From contig NZ_SMJU01000009.1 in the NCBI RefSeq assembly GCF_004348825.1, forward strand, positions 62,001 to 126,000: 64,000 bases of DNA, read 5' to 3'. Every line of letters begins with the position of its first letter. The stretch's first letter is position 1. The translations under genes were made by a program, and so were the position numbers. Under the pieces are notes generated by a model. That model made no database searches, was not told the DNA's origin, and was given only the letters and a program-made list of their open reading frames with translations. This document shows, one piece after another, positions 46,514-55,000 of the stretch. This stretch comes from Arundinibacter roseus (GTDB lineage Bacteria > Bacteroidota > Bacteroidia > Cytophagales > Spirosomataceae).

Positions 46514-47866
46514 CTAGTTTTTGGTAAACATATTTTGTACCTGACTCCTGAACTGATCACCACGATCGACATAATTTTTAAACATGTCAAAACTCGCACA
46601 AGCCGGAGAAAGCAACACTACGTCATAAGGTACAGACCAGGATTTTGCCATTACCAATGCTTCTTCGAGACTGTCAGTACTATATATTTGAGGGACAATA
46701 TCTGAGAAATAGGTCATTAACTTCGTAGTATCTTTTCCTATTACAATCAAGCCCTTTACCTTTTTCTGCACCAATTCTTTAATTTGTGAGTAATCGTTCC
46801 CCTTGTCGACTCCGCCTGCAATCAAGATGATCGGTCGATCAAAACTACCCAACGCATAATAGACCGAGTCGACATTGGTGGCTTTTGAATCATTAATATA
46901 GGAAACCCCATCATAAACTCCTACAAGTTCGAGGCGATGCGGAGCATTTTTGAAGGTACGTAAACCGTTGATTATCTGCTCATCGGTAAGTCCCATGCGT
47001 TGTGCTACCAAAATTGCTGCCATAGCATTGACTGCATTATGTGGTCCCTGAATCGGAAGTTCATTCCTTTGTATCCGAAATTCAACATCCGCTCGTTTCA
47101 CAATTAACGTTTCATCAATAAGAAATCCTCCCTCGCTTACTTGTCTACTTAATGAAATAGGCAATTGCTTTGCATGAAAGGGCCGTTTAACCAGTTCAAC
47201 AGGTATCGGATGACTATCAGAAAAATAGATGAATTCATCTGCTTCCGTTTGGTTTTGAGTTATACGGAACTTAGAGTCAACATATTTTTGAAAGTCATAC
47301 CTATACCGATCCAGGTGGTCAGGTGTAATATTAAGCAAAACGGCTACGTCTGCTCGAAATTGGTACATATTGTCCAGCTGAAAACTACTTAATTCCAACA
47401 CGTACACTTCTTTCTTCCCCTCCATTATCTGCCGGGCAAAGCTATCACCAATATTCCCTGCCAACCCGACCGAAAGCCCAGCCTGCGCCAGTAAGTGATA
47501 GATCAGTAATGTTGTCGTAGTCTTTCCATTACTTCCAGTTATTCCAATCAAAGTGGAATCGGTATAGCGGGATGCAAATTCTATTTCGGAAATCACAGAA
47601 ATATTCCTACGATATACCTCTGCCACCAAAGGAGCGTCATCCGGAATACCTGGACTTTTGATTACCTCGGTTGCCGAGAATACACGGTCTTCTGTATGAC
47701 ACCCTTCCTCAAAAGGAATGGCTTCCCTTTTGAGGATATTGCGATATTTTTCCTGAAGGGGGTTACTGTCAGAAACAAAAACCCTCATTCCCAACGATTT
47801 GGCCAACAATGCCGCCCCTACACCACTCTCGCCACCTCCTAAAATTACAAGTTCGGTCCCTTCCAT
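46514..47866 (-). CDS. murD: UDP-N-acetylmuramoyl-L-alanine--D-glutamate ligase
   Basis: Adds D-Glu, the product of murI, to the stem peptide. 450 residues. LGGGESGVGAALLAKSLG, the ATP-binding GITGSNGKTTTTLLIYHLL, YINDSKATNVDSVYYAL and the C-terminal LLSPACASFDMFKNYVDRGDQF are family signatures. First gene of the run; mraY and the earlier cluster genes are not upstream of it. Confidence 0.97.
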   Translation of the reverse strand: MEGTELVILGGGESGVGAALLAKSLGMRVFVSDSNPLQEKYRNILKREAIPFEEGCHTEDRVFSATEVIKSPGIPDDAPLVAEVYRRNISVISEIEFASRYTDSTLIGITGSNGKTTTTLLIYHLLAQAGLSVGLAGNIGDSFARQIMEGKKEVYVLELSSFQLDNMYQFRADVAVLLNITPDHLDRYRYDFQKYVDSKFRITQNQTEADEFIYFSDSHPIPVELVKRPFHAKQLPISLSRQVSEGGFLIDETLIVKRADVEFRIQRNELPIQGPHNAVNAMAAILVAQRMGLTDEQIINGLRTFKNAPHRLELVGVYDGVSYINDSKATNVDSVYYALGSFDRPIILIAGGVDKGNDYSQIKELVQKKVKGLIVIGKDTTKLMTYFSDIVPQIYSTDSLEEALVMAKSWSVPYDVVLLSPACASFDMFKNYVDRGDQFRSQVQNMFTKN

Positions 47867-47980
47867 ATTTCTACTAAGTGGTCAATTTAAATATTGCGGC
47901 TGTAAATTTCGGAGAATTTATGGGTCTATTGCAAAAAAGCCTTCGCTTTTAATTGAGGAAAATAAAAAGAGGTATAACGC

Positions 47981-48016
47981 AAAAAGGAAGCGTGCAATTA
48001 TTGCAGCTTCCTTTTT
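47981..48016 (-). terminator. terminator after mscL
   Basis: An 11-bp stem AAAAAGGAAGC/GCTTCCTTTTT plus an inner TGCAA/TTGCA palindrome, with T residues on both sides. It lies 18 bp beyond the mscL stop and closes the sigma/channel operon ahead of murD. Confidence 0.8.
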
Positions 48017-48033
48017 GAATGTTAAAAATGCGT

Positions 48034-48351
48034 TTACTTTTCCTCCGACTTCAATTTATTTGCATAACGCACAATAAAAAATATCACAAAGGCCACAAGC
48101 AAAAACTGAATGATCGTTTGAATAAAATTCCCATACATAATAGCAACTTCCGGTTGTTCACCAACGGCTTGCTTCAATATGATTTTCAACTCTTTGAAAT
48201 TTACTCCACCAATAGCAAGTCCCAAAATTGGGTTAAGAATATCTTCAACCAAAGAGGTTGTTATCTTTCCGAATGCGGCACCGATGATAACACCAACGGC
48301 CAAATCCAGGACGCTTCCCTGAGCAATGAAAGTCTTAAATTCTTTAAGCAT
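48034..48351 (-). CDS. mscL: large-conductance mechanosensitive channel, short form
   Basis: Tension-gated pore that vents solutes on hypo-osmotic shock. 105 residues, against about 130-140 in most bacteria. The N-terminal FKTFIAQGSVLDLAVGVIIGAAFGKITTSLVEDILNP pore helix and second helix (GNFIQTIIQFLLVAFVIFFIV) are intact, while the periplasmic loop is short and the C-terminal cytoplasmic helix bundle is missing after ANKLKSEEK. It ends a five-gene operon that also contains an MscS-type channel. Confidence 0.93.
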   Translation of the reverse strand: MLKEFKTFIAQGSVLDLAVGVIIGAAFGKITTSLVEDILNPILGLAIGGVNFKELKIILKQAVGEQPEVAIMYGNFIQTIIQFLLVAFVIFFIVRYANKLKSEEK

Positions 48352-48387
48352 ACGATCAGTTAGTTGAGTTAGGTTAATTTTAAGTAT

Positions 48388-49266
48388 CTAAAAAGTATAA
48401 AGAAATCCAATTGCAAGAGATTGAGCAAACTGTATATCAAGGCTTTGGTCCTGATCATAAATCATGATCGCTCCGAGGTTCACGTTCCAATACTTATTGA
48501 TTTTTGCTGTTAACATCGCATCAAGACGGTGATCGATCGCGCCGAGATCTTTATAATTTGCAAACATCAAATAGCGAAATTTCAAATTTACATTTTTTGC
48601 AATCTCCTTATCGAAATTTGCGACTAGCTGTAAAAGAGCAACTTCATTACGCAGACGTTTCCCAATAGGCACTCCATAGTTCTTGGGGAAAGTTTTATAA
48701 AGATCCAAGTCAGCTACAATTGTTTGACGTACCGCACCTGGCGAAAACGATACAAAGAAGTAAGGAGCCGGTTTATACTCCATACCTATTGACTCTGTAA
48801 TAAAGGCAGGGGAGAAAAACCCTGAGATTTTGGTTCGCTCTAATCTCCCTGCGGTAGTTTCGTTAAACTCAAATCCCTGAGTAAATTGTGATAGAAAGTT
48901 AACATTCCCAATAAAACTCCATTTATCGGTAATTTGACGCCCATATTTTGTGTCAAAAAACAATCGGTCTACACTTTTGCGGCTTCCTTGCCCCTGATTT
49001 CTCACGATCCCGTATTGAGCCTGAAAATCGTTACGCCAACTATTCTTATCTTTTTTATATTCCGCAACAGAATTTAGGAATACACCGAAAGCTACCGAAC
49101 TAACCGCACCTCCTGTCCAGTTAGAGCTAAAACTTCCCTGGTTTAAATTGGCTCCGAACTCTGTCTTTTTTTTCCAGGAAGTATCTTTTGGCATCTCTGT
49201 TTGCGCTGCTACTCCTGAAATAGTACAAATTAAAATCCAAAGTAAAGTAAAAATACGCTTTTTCAT
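48388..49266 (-). CDS. DUF3078 outer-membrane-type protein
   Basis: 292 residues with a signal peptide (FTLLWILICTISGVAAQ) and beta-rich body. WKKKTEFGANLNQGSFSSNWTGGAVSSVAFG is typical of DUF3078, and the sequence ends in an aromatic residue (LAIGFLYTF) as barrels do. Function unknown. It lies between the MscS-type gene (19 bp) and mscL (36 bp). Confidence 0.85.
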   Translation of the reverse strand: MKKRIFTLLWILICTISGVAAQTEMPKDTSWKKKTEFGANLNQGSFSSNWTGGAVSSVAFGVFLNSVAEYKKDKNSWRNDFQAQYGIVRNQGQGSRKSVDRLFFDTKYGRQITDKWSFIGNVNFLSQFTQGFEFNETTAGRLERTKISGFFSPAFITESIGMEYKPAPYFFVSFSPGAVRQTIVADLDLYKTFPKNYGVPIGKRLRNEVALLQLVANFDKEIAKNVNLKFRYLMFANYKDLGAIDHRLDAMLTAKINKYWNVNLGAIMIYDQDQSLDIQFAQSLAIGFLYTF

Positions 49267-49285
49267 AAATAATCAAAATTTCAAA

Positions 49286-50122
49286 TTAGAGGGTTTCGGT
49301 AAAGACTTCAACTTTTTTATTTTGTAAAATTTGTAATGGAACAATAGTAGTTATTTCTTCATTTTGAATAGTCAAAGAAACAGTATCCATTTTTATAATT
49401 CTACCTTTAACTTCATCAACTTTAATCAATTGACCTTCCTTATATTTATTTCGACTGTATATTGAGGAAATAATATTTGCTAATACATCCTTTGAGGCAA
49501 TACCGTAGCCAAGTGCAAATGCCGCAATTGCGCCACCTAAAATCAGATTAAAGCTAGATTCAAATAGTTCAGTTTTTATTCCTATTTGTCCAAGGCAACT
49601 GATGAATGTAATTATAAGGAAGAAAATAAAGACAAAGTTACCTATCATCTTGGCAGAAGGCACATTAAATGTTTTGCATAGCGCAATCACTGCACTTTTG
49701 ACAGCATCAGAAAGCATAATACCTACTTGAAGCATGATGGCGGCAGCAATCAATTGCGGGATAAAATTCACCAGAGATAATACCATACTTGTAATGGCAT
49801 TAACGCCCAATGTTTCAGTAGCTGCTGTCAGAAAAACCAATAAAATGAAATAATAAAGCACCTTCGCAATAATTTCGCTAAGCCTAATCTCAGTTTTTAG
49901 TTGCTTCACTATACTTATTTCATTTAGCTTATCGCCAATTTTGTCGAATCCTACTTTGCCAAGAACATTCTTAACCACAATTGCCACTGTTTTCGCCACA
50001 ATATATCCTACAATGAGGATAACAATACAGCCCATCAGTCGGGGAACAAAATCGATGAATTGATTGATTAATGTATTAAAAGTATTAATCAATATTTGAG
50101 TGATATTTGGCAGACTTTGCAT
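49286..50122 (-). CDS. MscS-type mechanosensitive channel, C-terminally short
   Basis: 278 residues with four to five spans. The first part (FVPRLMGCIVILIVGYIVAKTVA) resembles the conserved TM-helix repeat of small-conductance channels. The pore-helix-like segment GGAIAAFALGYGIASKDVLANIISSIYSRN is followed by an MscS beta-domain (EGQLIKVDEVKGRIIKMDTVSLTI), but the protein ends where the alpha/beta vestibule domain would begin. 3 bp after the 61-residue gene. Confidence 0.85.
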   Translation of the reverse strand: MQSLPNITQILINTFNTLINQFIDFVPRLMGCIVILIVGYIVAKTVAIVVKNVLGKVGFDKIGDKLNEISIVKQLKTEIRLSEIIAKVLYYFILLVFLTAATETLGVNAITSMVLSLVNFIPQLIAAAIMLQVGIMLSDAVKSAVIALCKTFNVPSAKMIGNFVFIFFLIITFISCLGQIGIKTELFESSFNLILGGAIAAFALGYGIASKDVLANIISSIYSRNKYKEGQLIKVDEVKGRIIKMDTVSLTIQNEEITTIVPLQILQNKKVEVFTETL

Positions 50123-50125
50123 TGT

Positions 50126-50311
50126 TTATTGAGGGTTTGCGTGGGTTTCATCAGGAATACATAAGAGAGCTGTATCAAAAAAAGTAATCGTAAATAATGA
50201 AACTACTTCCAGTGTATCACGAATCATATCAATTTCTGACACCAAGGCTTTTTTTAAATAGTCTGGCACTTGATCTTGCGGTTCAATATTTTTAAAAGTA
50301 CTATTATCCAT
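50126..50311 (-). CDS. 61-residue hypothetical protein between sigma factor and channel
   Basis: Starts at an ATG 7 bp after the ECF sigma stop and ends 3 bp before the channel gene, so it is very likely translated. The N-terminal half is charged (EPQDQVPDYLKKALVSEIDMIRD), the C-terminal half hydrophobic (LEVVSLFTITFFDTALLCI). It could be a small membrane-associated regulator of the sigma factor, which is a guess from context only. Confidence 0.65.
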   Translation of the reverse strand: MDNSTFKNIEPQDQVPDYLKKALVSEIDMIRDTLEVVSLFTITFFDTALLCIPDETHANPQ

Positions 50312-50318
50312 GTGGTTA

Positions 50319-50951
50319 TTATCTTACCATTTTCAGCAACTCAAACAGCTTAGCAAATAATAAACCCAGGAATACAATTGTTTCCAGATATTTTATCCGT
50401 AATTTTTCTCTTGATCGCAGCAATCTCATTTTTGCTGCACTCTCAGTTATTTTAAATATTTCGGCGATTTCCCGAATTGAAAGATCATCCAGATATTTCA
50501 TCATGAGCAAACTTTTTTCTTCTGTGCTCATTTGATCCATAGCGCTCATCAGTCTTCGGGCTTCAATATCATTTTGATCAAAAATGGTATTGAGATCAGT
50601 TTCATCAGATACCTCTACGCTTTCATCAGAATACACCTCTCCTCGTTTCTTTGTAATACGCAGCTGATCCATACAGTAATTGTATGTTATGGAGTATAGC
50701 CAAGTTGAAAAACGGGCATTTTCTTTATATGTGCCTAATTTGAGTATTAATTTGAGAAATATATCATGCGTAAAGTCCTCAGCTTTGGCAGGATCTTTAA
50801 TTAGAGATAGGCATTTCCTATATACTTTGTCCGAATAACGCTCATAGAGCTCTTCAAAGTAACTGTTTCGTTGAGTTTCTATAAAAAGTTGAACGAGTTC
50901 TTCGTCGGTATGCACTTTATACAGGTTTTCATGCCGTGTTAAGACTGTCAT
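50319..50951 (-). CDS. RNA polymerase ECF-type sigma factor with hydrophobic tail
   Basis: 210 residues. Region 2: YERYSDKVYRKCLSLIKDPAKAEDFTHDIFLKL and FSTWLYSITYNYCMDQLR; region 4: EKSLLMMKYLDDLSIREIAEIFKITESAAKMRLLRSREKL. After region 4 an extra strongly hydrophobic stretch (LETIVFLGLLFAKLFELLK) could bind a membrane. It heads a compact operon with a 61-residue protein, an MscS-type channel, a DUF3078 protein and mscL. No classical anti-sigma factor is adjacent. Confidence 0.93.
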   Translation of the reverse strand: MTVLTRHENLYKVHTDEELVQLFIETQRNSYFEELYERYSDKVYRKCLSLIKDPAKAEDFTHDIFLKLILKLGTYKENARFSTWLYSITYNYCMDQLRITKKRGEVYSDESVEVSDETDLNTIFDQNDIEARRLMSAMDQMSTEEKSLLMMKYLDDLSIREIAEIFKITESAAKMRLLRSREKLRIKYLETIVFLGLLFAKLFELLKMVR

Positions 50952-51017
50952 AAGCTAAGAAAGTAACTTTACAGAGGGTAAATTTTCAATAAAAATATTT
51001 TAAGCTAAGTAACAAAA

Positions 51018-51047
51018 AAAGCCTTGTATTTTTCCATACAAGGCTTT
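51018..51047 (-). terminator. tsf terminator
   Basis: A 12-bp perfect stem AAAGCCTTGTAT/ATACAAGGCTTT with a 6-nt loop, followed on the minus strand by TTTTGTT. It lies 20 bp after the tsf stop. Confidence 0.85.
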
Positions 51048-51067
51048 CATTAAATACTTTTTTACTA

Positions 51068-51904
51068 TCAAGAGCCTATCACAATGCGTTTAAAGGCTGT
51101 AATCGCTAATCCTTTGGAAGTTTTTTCTAACAACTGACGGATTGTCAACGACGAATCTTTCACAAAATCCTGATTGAGCAGTGTATTTTCTCTGTAAAAC
51201 TTGTTCAGTTTACCAAGGGCAATTTTTTCAAGCATTGCTTCGGGTTTCCCTTCGGCACGTGCCTGATCCTTTCCGATTTCGATTTCGCGCTCCATTGTTG
51301 CTGCATCAACGCCGTCTTTATCAAGAGCAACAGGTTTCATAGCCGCAATCTGCATCGCTACGTCCTTACCGATTTCAGTAAGATCGGTACCATTTGCTCC
51401 GGCAAAACCTACCAATACACCTAATTTACCCGTTGAGTGCGTATAAGCTACTACCTGCTCAGCGGTCAGGTTTTCGTAAGCTATTACGTCTAGTTTCTCT
51501 CCCAGTTTTCCAACCAAATCAACGATATGCTCAGTCAGCGGGCGGCCGTCTGCCATATTGGAGGCCAAAAGGGCTTCTTTGTCAGCAGCATTGGTTGCTA
51601 CGGCTGTATCCAATATTGATTGTGCCAGATTTTTGAAATCTTCAACATTAGATACAGGCTCAGTTTCGCACGCCAACGCGATTAGCTTTCCGTTGGTACC
51701 ATCTTCGCTGATACTAATGAGAACTGCACCTTCCGATGTGGCGTTATCGGCACGCTTGGCAGCTACTTTTTGTCCTTGTTTACGAAGGATATCGACCGCT
51801 TTATCAAAATCGCCATCAGCTTCGGTGAGGGCTTTTTTGCAGTCCATCATTCCGGCGCCGGTCATTTGGCGTAGTTTATTTACATCTTGCGCAGTGATTG
51901 CCAT
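51068..51904 (-). CDS. tsf: elongation factor Ts
   Basis: Nucleotide exchange factor of EF-Tu. 278 residues. N-terminal UBA-like VNKLRQMTGAGMMDCKKALTEADGD, and the core segment VLISISEDGTNGKLIALACETEPVS, which stands where EF-Ts normally contacts EF-Tu. It follows rpsB but has its own promoter, with a terminator-like hairpin between the two. Confidence 0.97.
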   Translation of the reverse strand: MAITAQDVNKLRQMTGAGMMDCKKALTEADGDFDKAVDILRKQGQKVAAKRADNATSEGAVLISISEDGTNGKLIALACETEPVSNVEDFKNLAQSILDTAVATNAADKEALLASNMADGRPLTEHIVDLVGKLGEKLDVIAYENLTAEQVVAYTHSTGKLGVLVGFAGANGTDLTEIGKDVAMQIAAMKPVALDKDGVDAATMEREIEIGKDQARAEGKPEAMLEKIALGKLNKFYRENTLLNQDFVKDSSLTIRQLLEKTSKGLAITAFKRIVIGS

Positions 51905-51951
51905 GATATGTGTTATAAATAAATGTTGTTAATTGAATCGTATAAGACAGG

Positions 51952-51980
51952 CAAAAGTAGAGTTTTCTACATTACCCCAA
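51952..51980 (-). promoter_or_regulatory. tsf promoter
   Basis: Minus-strand TTG (51978-51980), 18-nt spacer and TACTTTTG (51952-51959). Predicted leader about 40 nt before the tsf ATG. Confidence 0.6.
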
Positions 51981-51992
51981 TTTTAAAAAAAG

Positions 51993-52022
51993 GTAGCCCA
52001 TAGCATTGAGGCTACGGGCTAC
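51993..52022 (-). terminator. rpsB terminator/attenuator
   Basis: On the minus strand GTAGCCCGTAGC pairs with GCTATGGGCTAC (12 bp, one G-U) around a 6-nt loop, followed by CTTTTTTTAAAA. A good intrinsic terminator between rpsB and tsf. Confidence 0.8.
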
Positions 52023-52096
52023 TTATCTATATTCAGATCGGACTTAAAAAAGAGGTCCCTGAAACATATTCCACCCGGTGGCGGCTTTGAATTGAA

Positions 52097-52912
52097 TTAA
52101 TCCTCGTCGCTTTCTTCGATGGCAGCGCTGGGCGCTTCTTCCGCCGCAGCGGCTTCACCTTTCTGATCGCTTTGGCGCTTTGCTTCTTCTTCTTCGGCAA
52201 GACGCTGATCATCTTTATCCTGCTTACGCTCCATCAGTCCTTCTTCGATGGCCTTACCGATGGCAAGTGTAATCAAAGCAATTGACTTATAGGCATCGTC
52301 ATTTCCAGGAATAGGAAAATCTACGAGATCTGGATTTGAATTGGTGTCACAAATAGCAAACACCGGGATATTGAGGCGTTTGGCTTCTGCAACGGCAATG
52401 TGCTCACGTTTTACGTCCACAATGAAAAGGGCCGCCGGCAAGCGTGTCAGGTCTGCTACACCTCCCAACACTCTATCCAGTTTTTCTTGTTCACGGGCAA
52501 GCATCAGACGTTCGCGCTTCGCTATATTGTTAACCGTGGTTTCGTCTTTGAGCATTTTATCAAGGCTCTGCAACTTTTTTAGCGATTTGCGAATAGTACC
52601 GAAATTAGTAAGCATTCCTCCCAACCAACGATCCGTCACGTACGGCATTTTCAGGCGTTTTGCTTCTTCAGTAACGATTTCCTGGGCTTGTTTTTTGGTA
52701 GCTACAAACATGATTTTACGCCCTGAGCGCACAATTTGTTTGATGGCATTCTCAGCCTGATCCAGGCAGCTGAGTGTTTTATTTAAATCAATAATATGGA
52801 TGCCGTTCTTTTCCATGAAAATATACGGTGCCATCCGGGGATCCCACTTACGGGTAAGGTGGCCAAAATGCACACCTGAATCCAATAGGTCTTTATATTC
52901 TATTTGTGCCAT
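52097..52912 (-). CDS. rpsB: 30S ribosomal protein S2
   Basis: 271 residues, with the conserved core (LLDSGVHFGHLTRKWDPRMAPYI, DRWLGGMLTNFGTIR, NIPVFAICDTNSNPDLVDFPIPGNDDAYKSI) and a long charged Glu/Ala-rich C-terminal tail, common in Bacteroidota. Follows rpsI with a 162-bp gap; no promoter match was found in that gap. Confidence 0.98.
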   Translation of the reverse strand: MAQIEYKDLLDSGVHFGHLTRKWDPRMAPYIFMEKNGIHIIDLNKTLSCLDQAENAIKQIVRSGRKIMFVATKKQAQEIVTEEAKRLKMPYVTDRWLGGMLTNFGTIRKSLKKLQSLDKMLKDETTVNNIAKRERLMLAREQEKLDRVLGGVADLTRLPAALFIVDVKREHIAVAEAKRLNIPVFAICDTNSNPDLVDFPIPGNDDAYKSIALITLAIGKAIEEGLMERKQDKDDQRLAEEEEAKRQSDQKGEAAAAEEAPSAAIEESDED

Positions 52913-53074
52913 TTTTTTATAAATGATAAAAATGAATGTTTACTAATTTTGAACTACGCAGCACAGTACATCGGGCACGATAAGTAACTGCCTGGACTAT
53001 TGTTCGTTTGGACTTTTTCCAGAAAAAACAGAGGCTTATTCTCCAATTCTCCAACGGGAAGTCCAAGCGAAAAA

Positions 53075-53461
53075 TTAACGTTTCGAGAACTGGAATCTTT
53101 TCCGTGCTTTCCGACGTCCGTATTTCTTACGCTCCACCATACGGGGATCACGAGTAAGAAATCCTTCTTTCTTCAAAGCAGGACGGTTTTCAGCATTGTA
53201 TTCAACAAGAGCACGTGAAATAGCCATACGAGCTGCTTCTGCCTGACCTGTCACTCCGCCACCGCGAACATTCACTTTGATGTCATAGCTTTCCCCTGAA
53301 TTCAGGGTAGCAAACGGCTGTTGTACCACGATTTGGTGTACTTCAAACGGGAAATACTCTTTGTAATCCCGGCCATTTACTTTGATTTCACCTTTTCCCG
53401 GCGTCATATAAATACGAGCCACGGCGGTTTTTCTTCGACCAATTGTGTTGATAACTTCCAT
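53075..53461 (-). CDS. rpsI: 30S ribosomal protein S9
   Basis: 128 residues, ending in the basic tail (DPRMVERKKYGRRKARKRFQFSKR) that reaches the P-site tRNA. NTIGRRKTAVARIYM and GGGVTGQAEAARMAISRALV are family signatures. 20 bp after rplM, the usual pairing. Confidence 0.98.
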   Translation of the reverse strand: MEVINTIGRRKTAVARIYMTPGKGEIKVNGRDYKEYFPFEVHQIVVQQPFATLNSGESYDIKVNVRGGGVTGQAEAARMAISRALVEYNAENRPALKKEGFLTRDPRMVERKKYGRRKARKRFQFSKR

Positions 53462-53481
53462 GTGTAGGATGTCTTTTCGAC

Positions 53482-53925
53482 TTACAACTTAATTTCTTTA
53501 GGCTGTTGCGCAACGTGCGGATGCTCCGCAGCGGCATACACAAACAGGTTTGTAAACAAGCGACGTCCCAAACGATTTTTGGGGAGCATGCCTTTTACAG
53601 CTTTTTCAATCACACGCTCAGGGTGCTTGCTTAGAAGCTCGCGAGGTGTCTGAAAACGTTGACCTCCGGGATATCCCGTATGACGTACGTACACTTTGTC
53701 CGTCATTTTGTTTCCGGTCAGTTTAATTTTGTCGGCGTTGATAACGATCACGTTATCACCACAGTCAACATGCGGGGTGAAGTCCGGCTTATGTTTGCCA
53801 CGAATGATTTTGGCCACTTCGCTCGCCAAACGGCCGAGCACAAGGTCCTTGGCATCCACTACGACCCACCCTTTGTTTACTGTGTTTTTGTTCGCCGAGA
53901 TGGTTTTGTAGCTTAACGTATCCAC
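53482..53925 (-). CDS. rplM: 50S ribosomal protein L13
   Basis: 147 residues. The start that matches Bacteroidota homologues ([15 protein letters not shown]) is a GTG at 53925; a TTG three codons earlier would add unrelated residues. [36 protein letters not shown] and [11 protein letters not shown] are family signatures. First gene of the rplM-rpsI-rpsB unit. Confidence 0.96.
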   Translation of the reverse strand: MDTLSYKTISANKNTVNKGWVVVDAKDLVLGRLASEVAKIIRGKHKPDFTPHVDCGDNVIVINADKIKLTGNKMTDKVYVRHTGYPGGQRFQTPRELLSKHPERVIEKAVKGMLPKNRLGRRLFTNLFVYAAAEHPHVAQQPKEIKL

Positions 53926-53979
53926 GATTAACAAAAAGATTTATAATTGATTTTCAGTACTATACACAGAATACAGGCT

Positions 53980-53999
53980 GTCCCACCCGAAAATGGGAC
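53980..53999 (-). promoter_or_regulatory. hairpin at the 5' end of the rplM leader
   Basis: GTCCCA/TGGGAC (6 bp) with loop TTTTCGGG on the transcribed strand lies at the predicted transcription start of rplM, within a leader of about 70 nt. Ribosomal leader structures have been described upstream of L13 in Bacteroidia, and this hairpin is a candidate of that kind; a covariance search is needed. Confidence 0.45.
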
Positions 54000-54001
54000 T
54001 G

Positions 54002-54032
54002 CAAATATAGAGTTTAACAATTTGAATTACAA
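54002..54032 (-). promoter_or_regulatory. rplM promoter
   Basis: Minus-strand TTG (54030-54032), 20-nt spacer and TATATTTG (54002-54009), an excellent match to the Bacteroidota consensus. Confidence 0.75.
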
Positions 54033-54225
54033 GCACGTGCCCTAATTTATCTTCTCAGGCCTCCGGAAGGCCAATTTCGTTCCTATCGGGTTTATCGCAG
54101 GATCTGATTTGAATTTTCGTCAGGTACCACTTTCGTGCCTCATTTGCACGTCTGGACTAGTAGGTTTTCTATTTTATGCACTCTTTCAAAGGTCAACTAT
54201 CTTCGGTTTCTTTCTATTTATATAT

Positions 54226-54999
54226 ATGAAATCTGTCTCACTCTTTTGCTATCTTTTGTTATGTATAGGATCGGTAGATGCTCAAATTATCCGGCGTCCC
54301 ATTCCGGAAAAACTCGTAGTGCTGACGTTTGATGATGGTGTTAGTACGCACGCAACCACAGTTGCACCACTTTTGAAAAAGTATGGCTTTGGCGGGACAT
54401 TTTTTGTCTGTGAATTTCCACCCGACTTTGCTGACAAGAATAAATATATGTCCTGGGAGCAGATCAGGCAGCTAAACGAAATGGGATTTGAAATTGGCAA
54501 TCATACCCTGACGCATAAACACGTCGGCAAATTGACCAAAGCGCAACTCCTGGCTGAACTGGACTCGCTGGAAAGTCGATGTGTGAAATTTGGGATTGCT
54601 AAACCGGTTAATTTTGCCTACCCCGGCTATGCGATTCATCCAACGGCCTATGAAGTTTTAGCCGAAAAAGGCTATCATTTTGCCCGCATTGGTGGCGACC
54701 GACCTTACGATCCTGTCAAAGATCATCCGTTTTTGATTCCGAGTTTCACAACACTGAAAGATAATCGAGAGGTCATCTTAAAAGGATTTGAAGGAGCAAC
54801 GCAGGGTAAAATTGTCATCCTGACCGTCCACGGCGTTCCTGATTACGCCCACGACTGGGTAACAACTCCACCCGACCTTTTCTCAGAATATCTCGATTAC
54901 CTGCACACTAATAAATTTACCGTAATCTCCCTGCGTGACCTGAACCAGTATATTAATTTTGACGAAGCTGCGCGAGCCCTTCCTCTTCCGGGTCGGTAG
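54226..54999 (+). CDS. secreted polysaccharide deacetylase (NodB family)
   Basis: 257 residues from the ATG at 54226, which opens a signal peptide (MKSVSLFCYLLLCIGSVDAQ); an earlier in-frame ATG would bury it. NodB motifs: LTFDDGVSTHA (catalytic and metal Asp) and GNHTLTHKHVG (metal His pair). The acceptor could be chitin-like, peptidoglycan or another N-acetylated glycan. The stop is 1 bp from the stop of the convergent lhgO gene. Confidence 0.88.
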   Translation: MKSVSLFCYLLLCIGSVDAQIIRRPIPEKLVVLTFDDGVSTHATTVAPLLKKYGFGGTFFVCEFPPDFADKNKYMSWEQIRQLNEMGFEIGNHTLTHKHVGKLTKAQLLAELDSLESRCVKFGIAKPVNFAYPGYAIHPTAYEVLAEKGYHFARIGGDRPYDPVKDHPFLIPSFTTLKDNREVILKGFEGATQGKIVILTVHGVPDYAHDWVTTPPDLFSEYLDYLHTNKFTVISLRDLNQYINFDEAARALPLPGR

Positions 55000-55000
55000 C

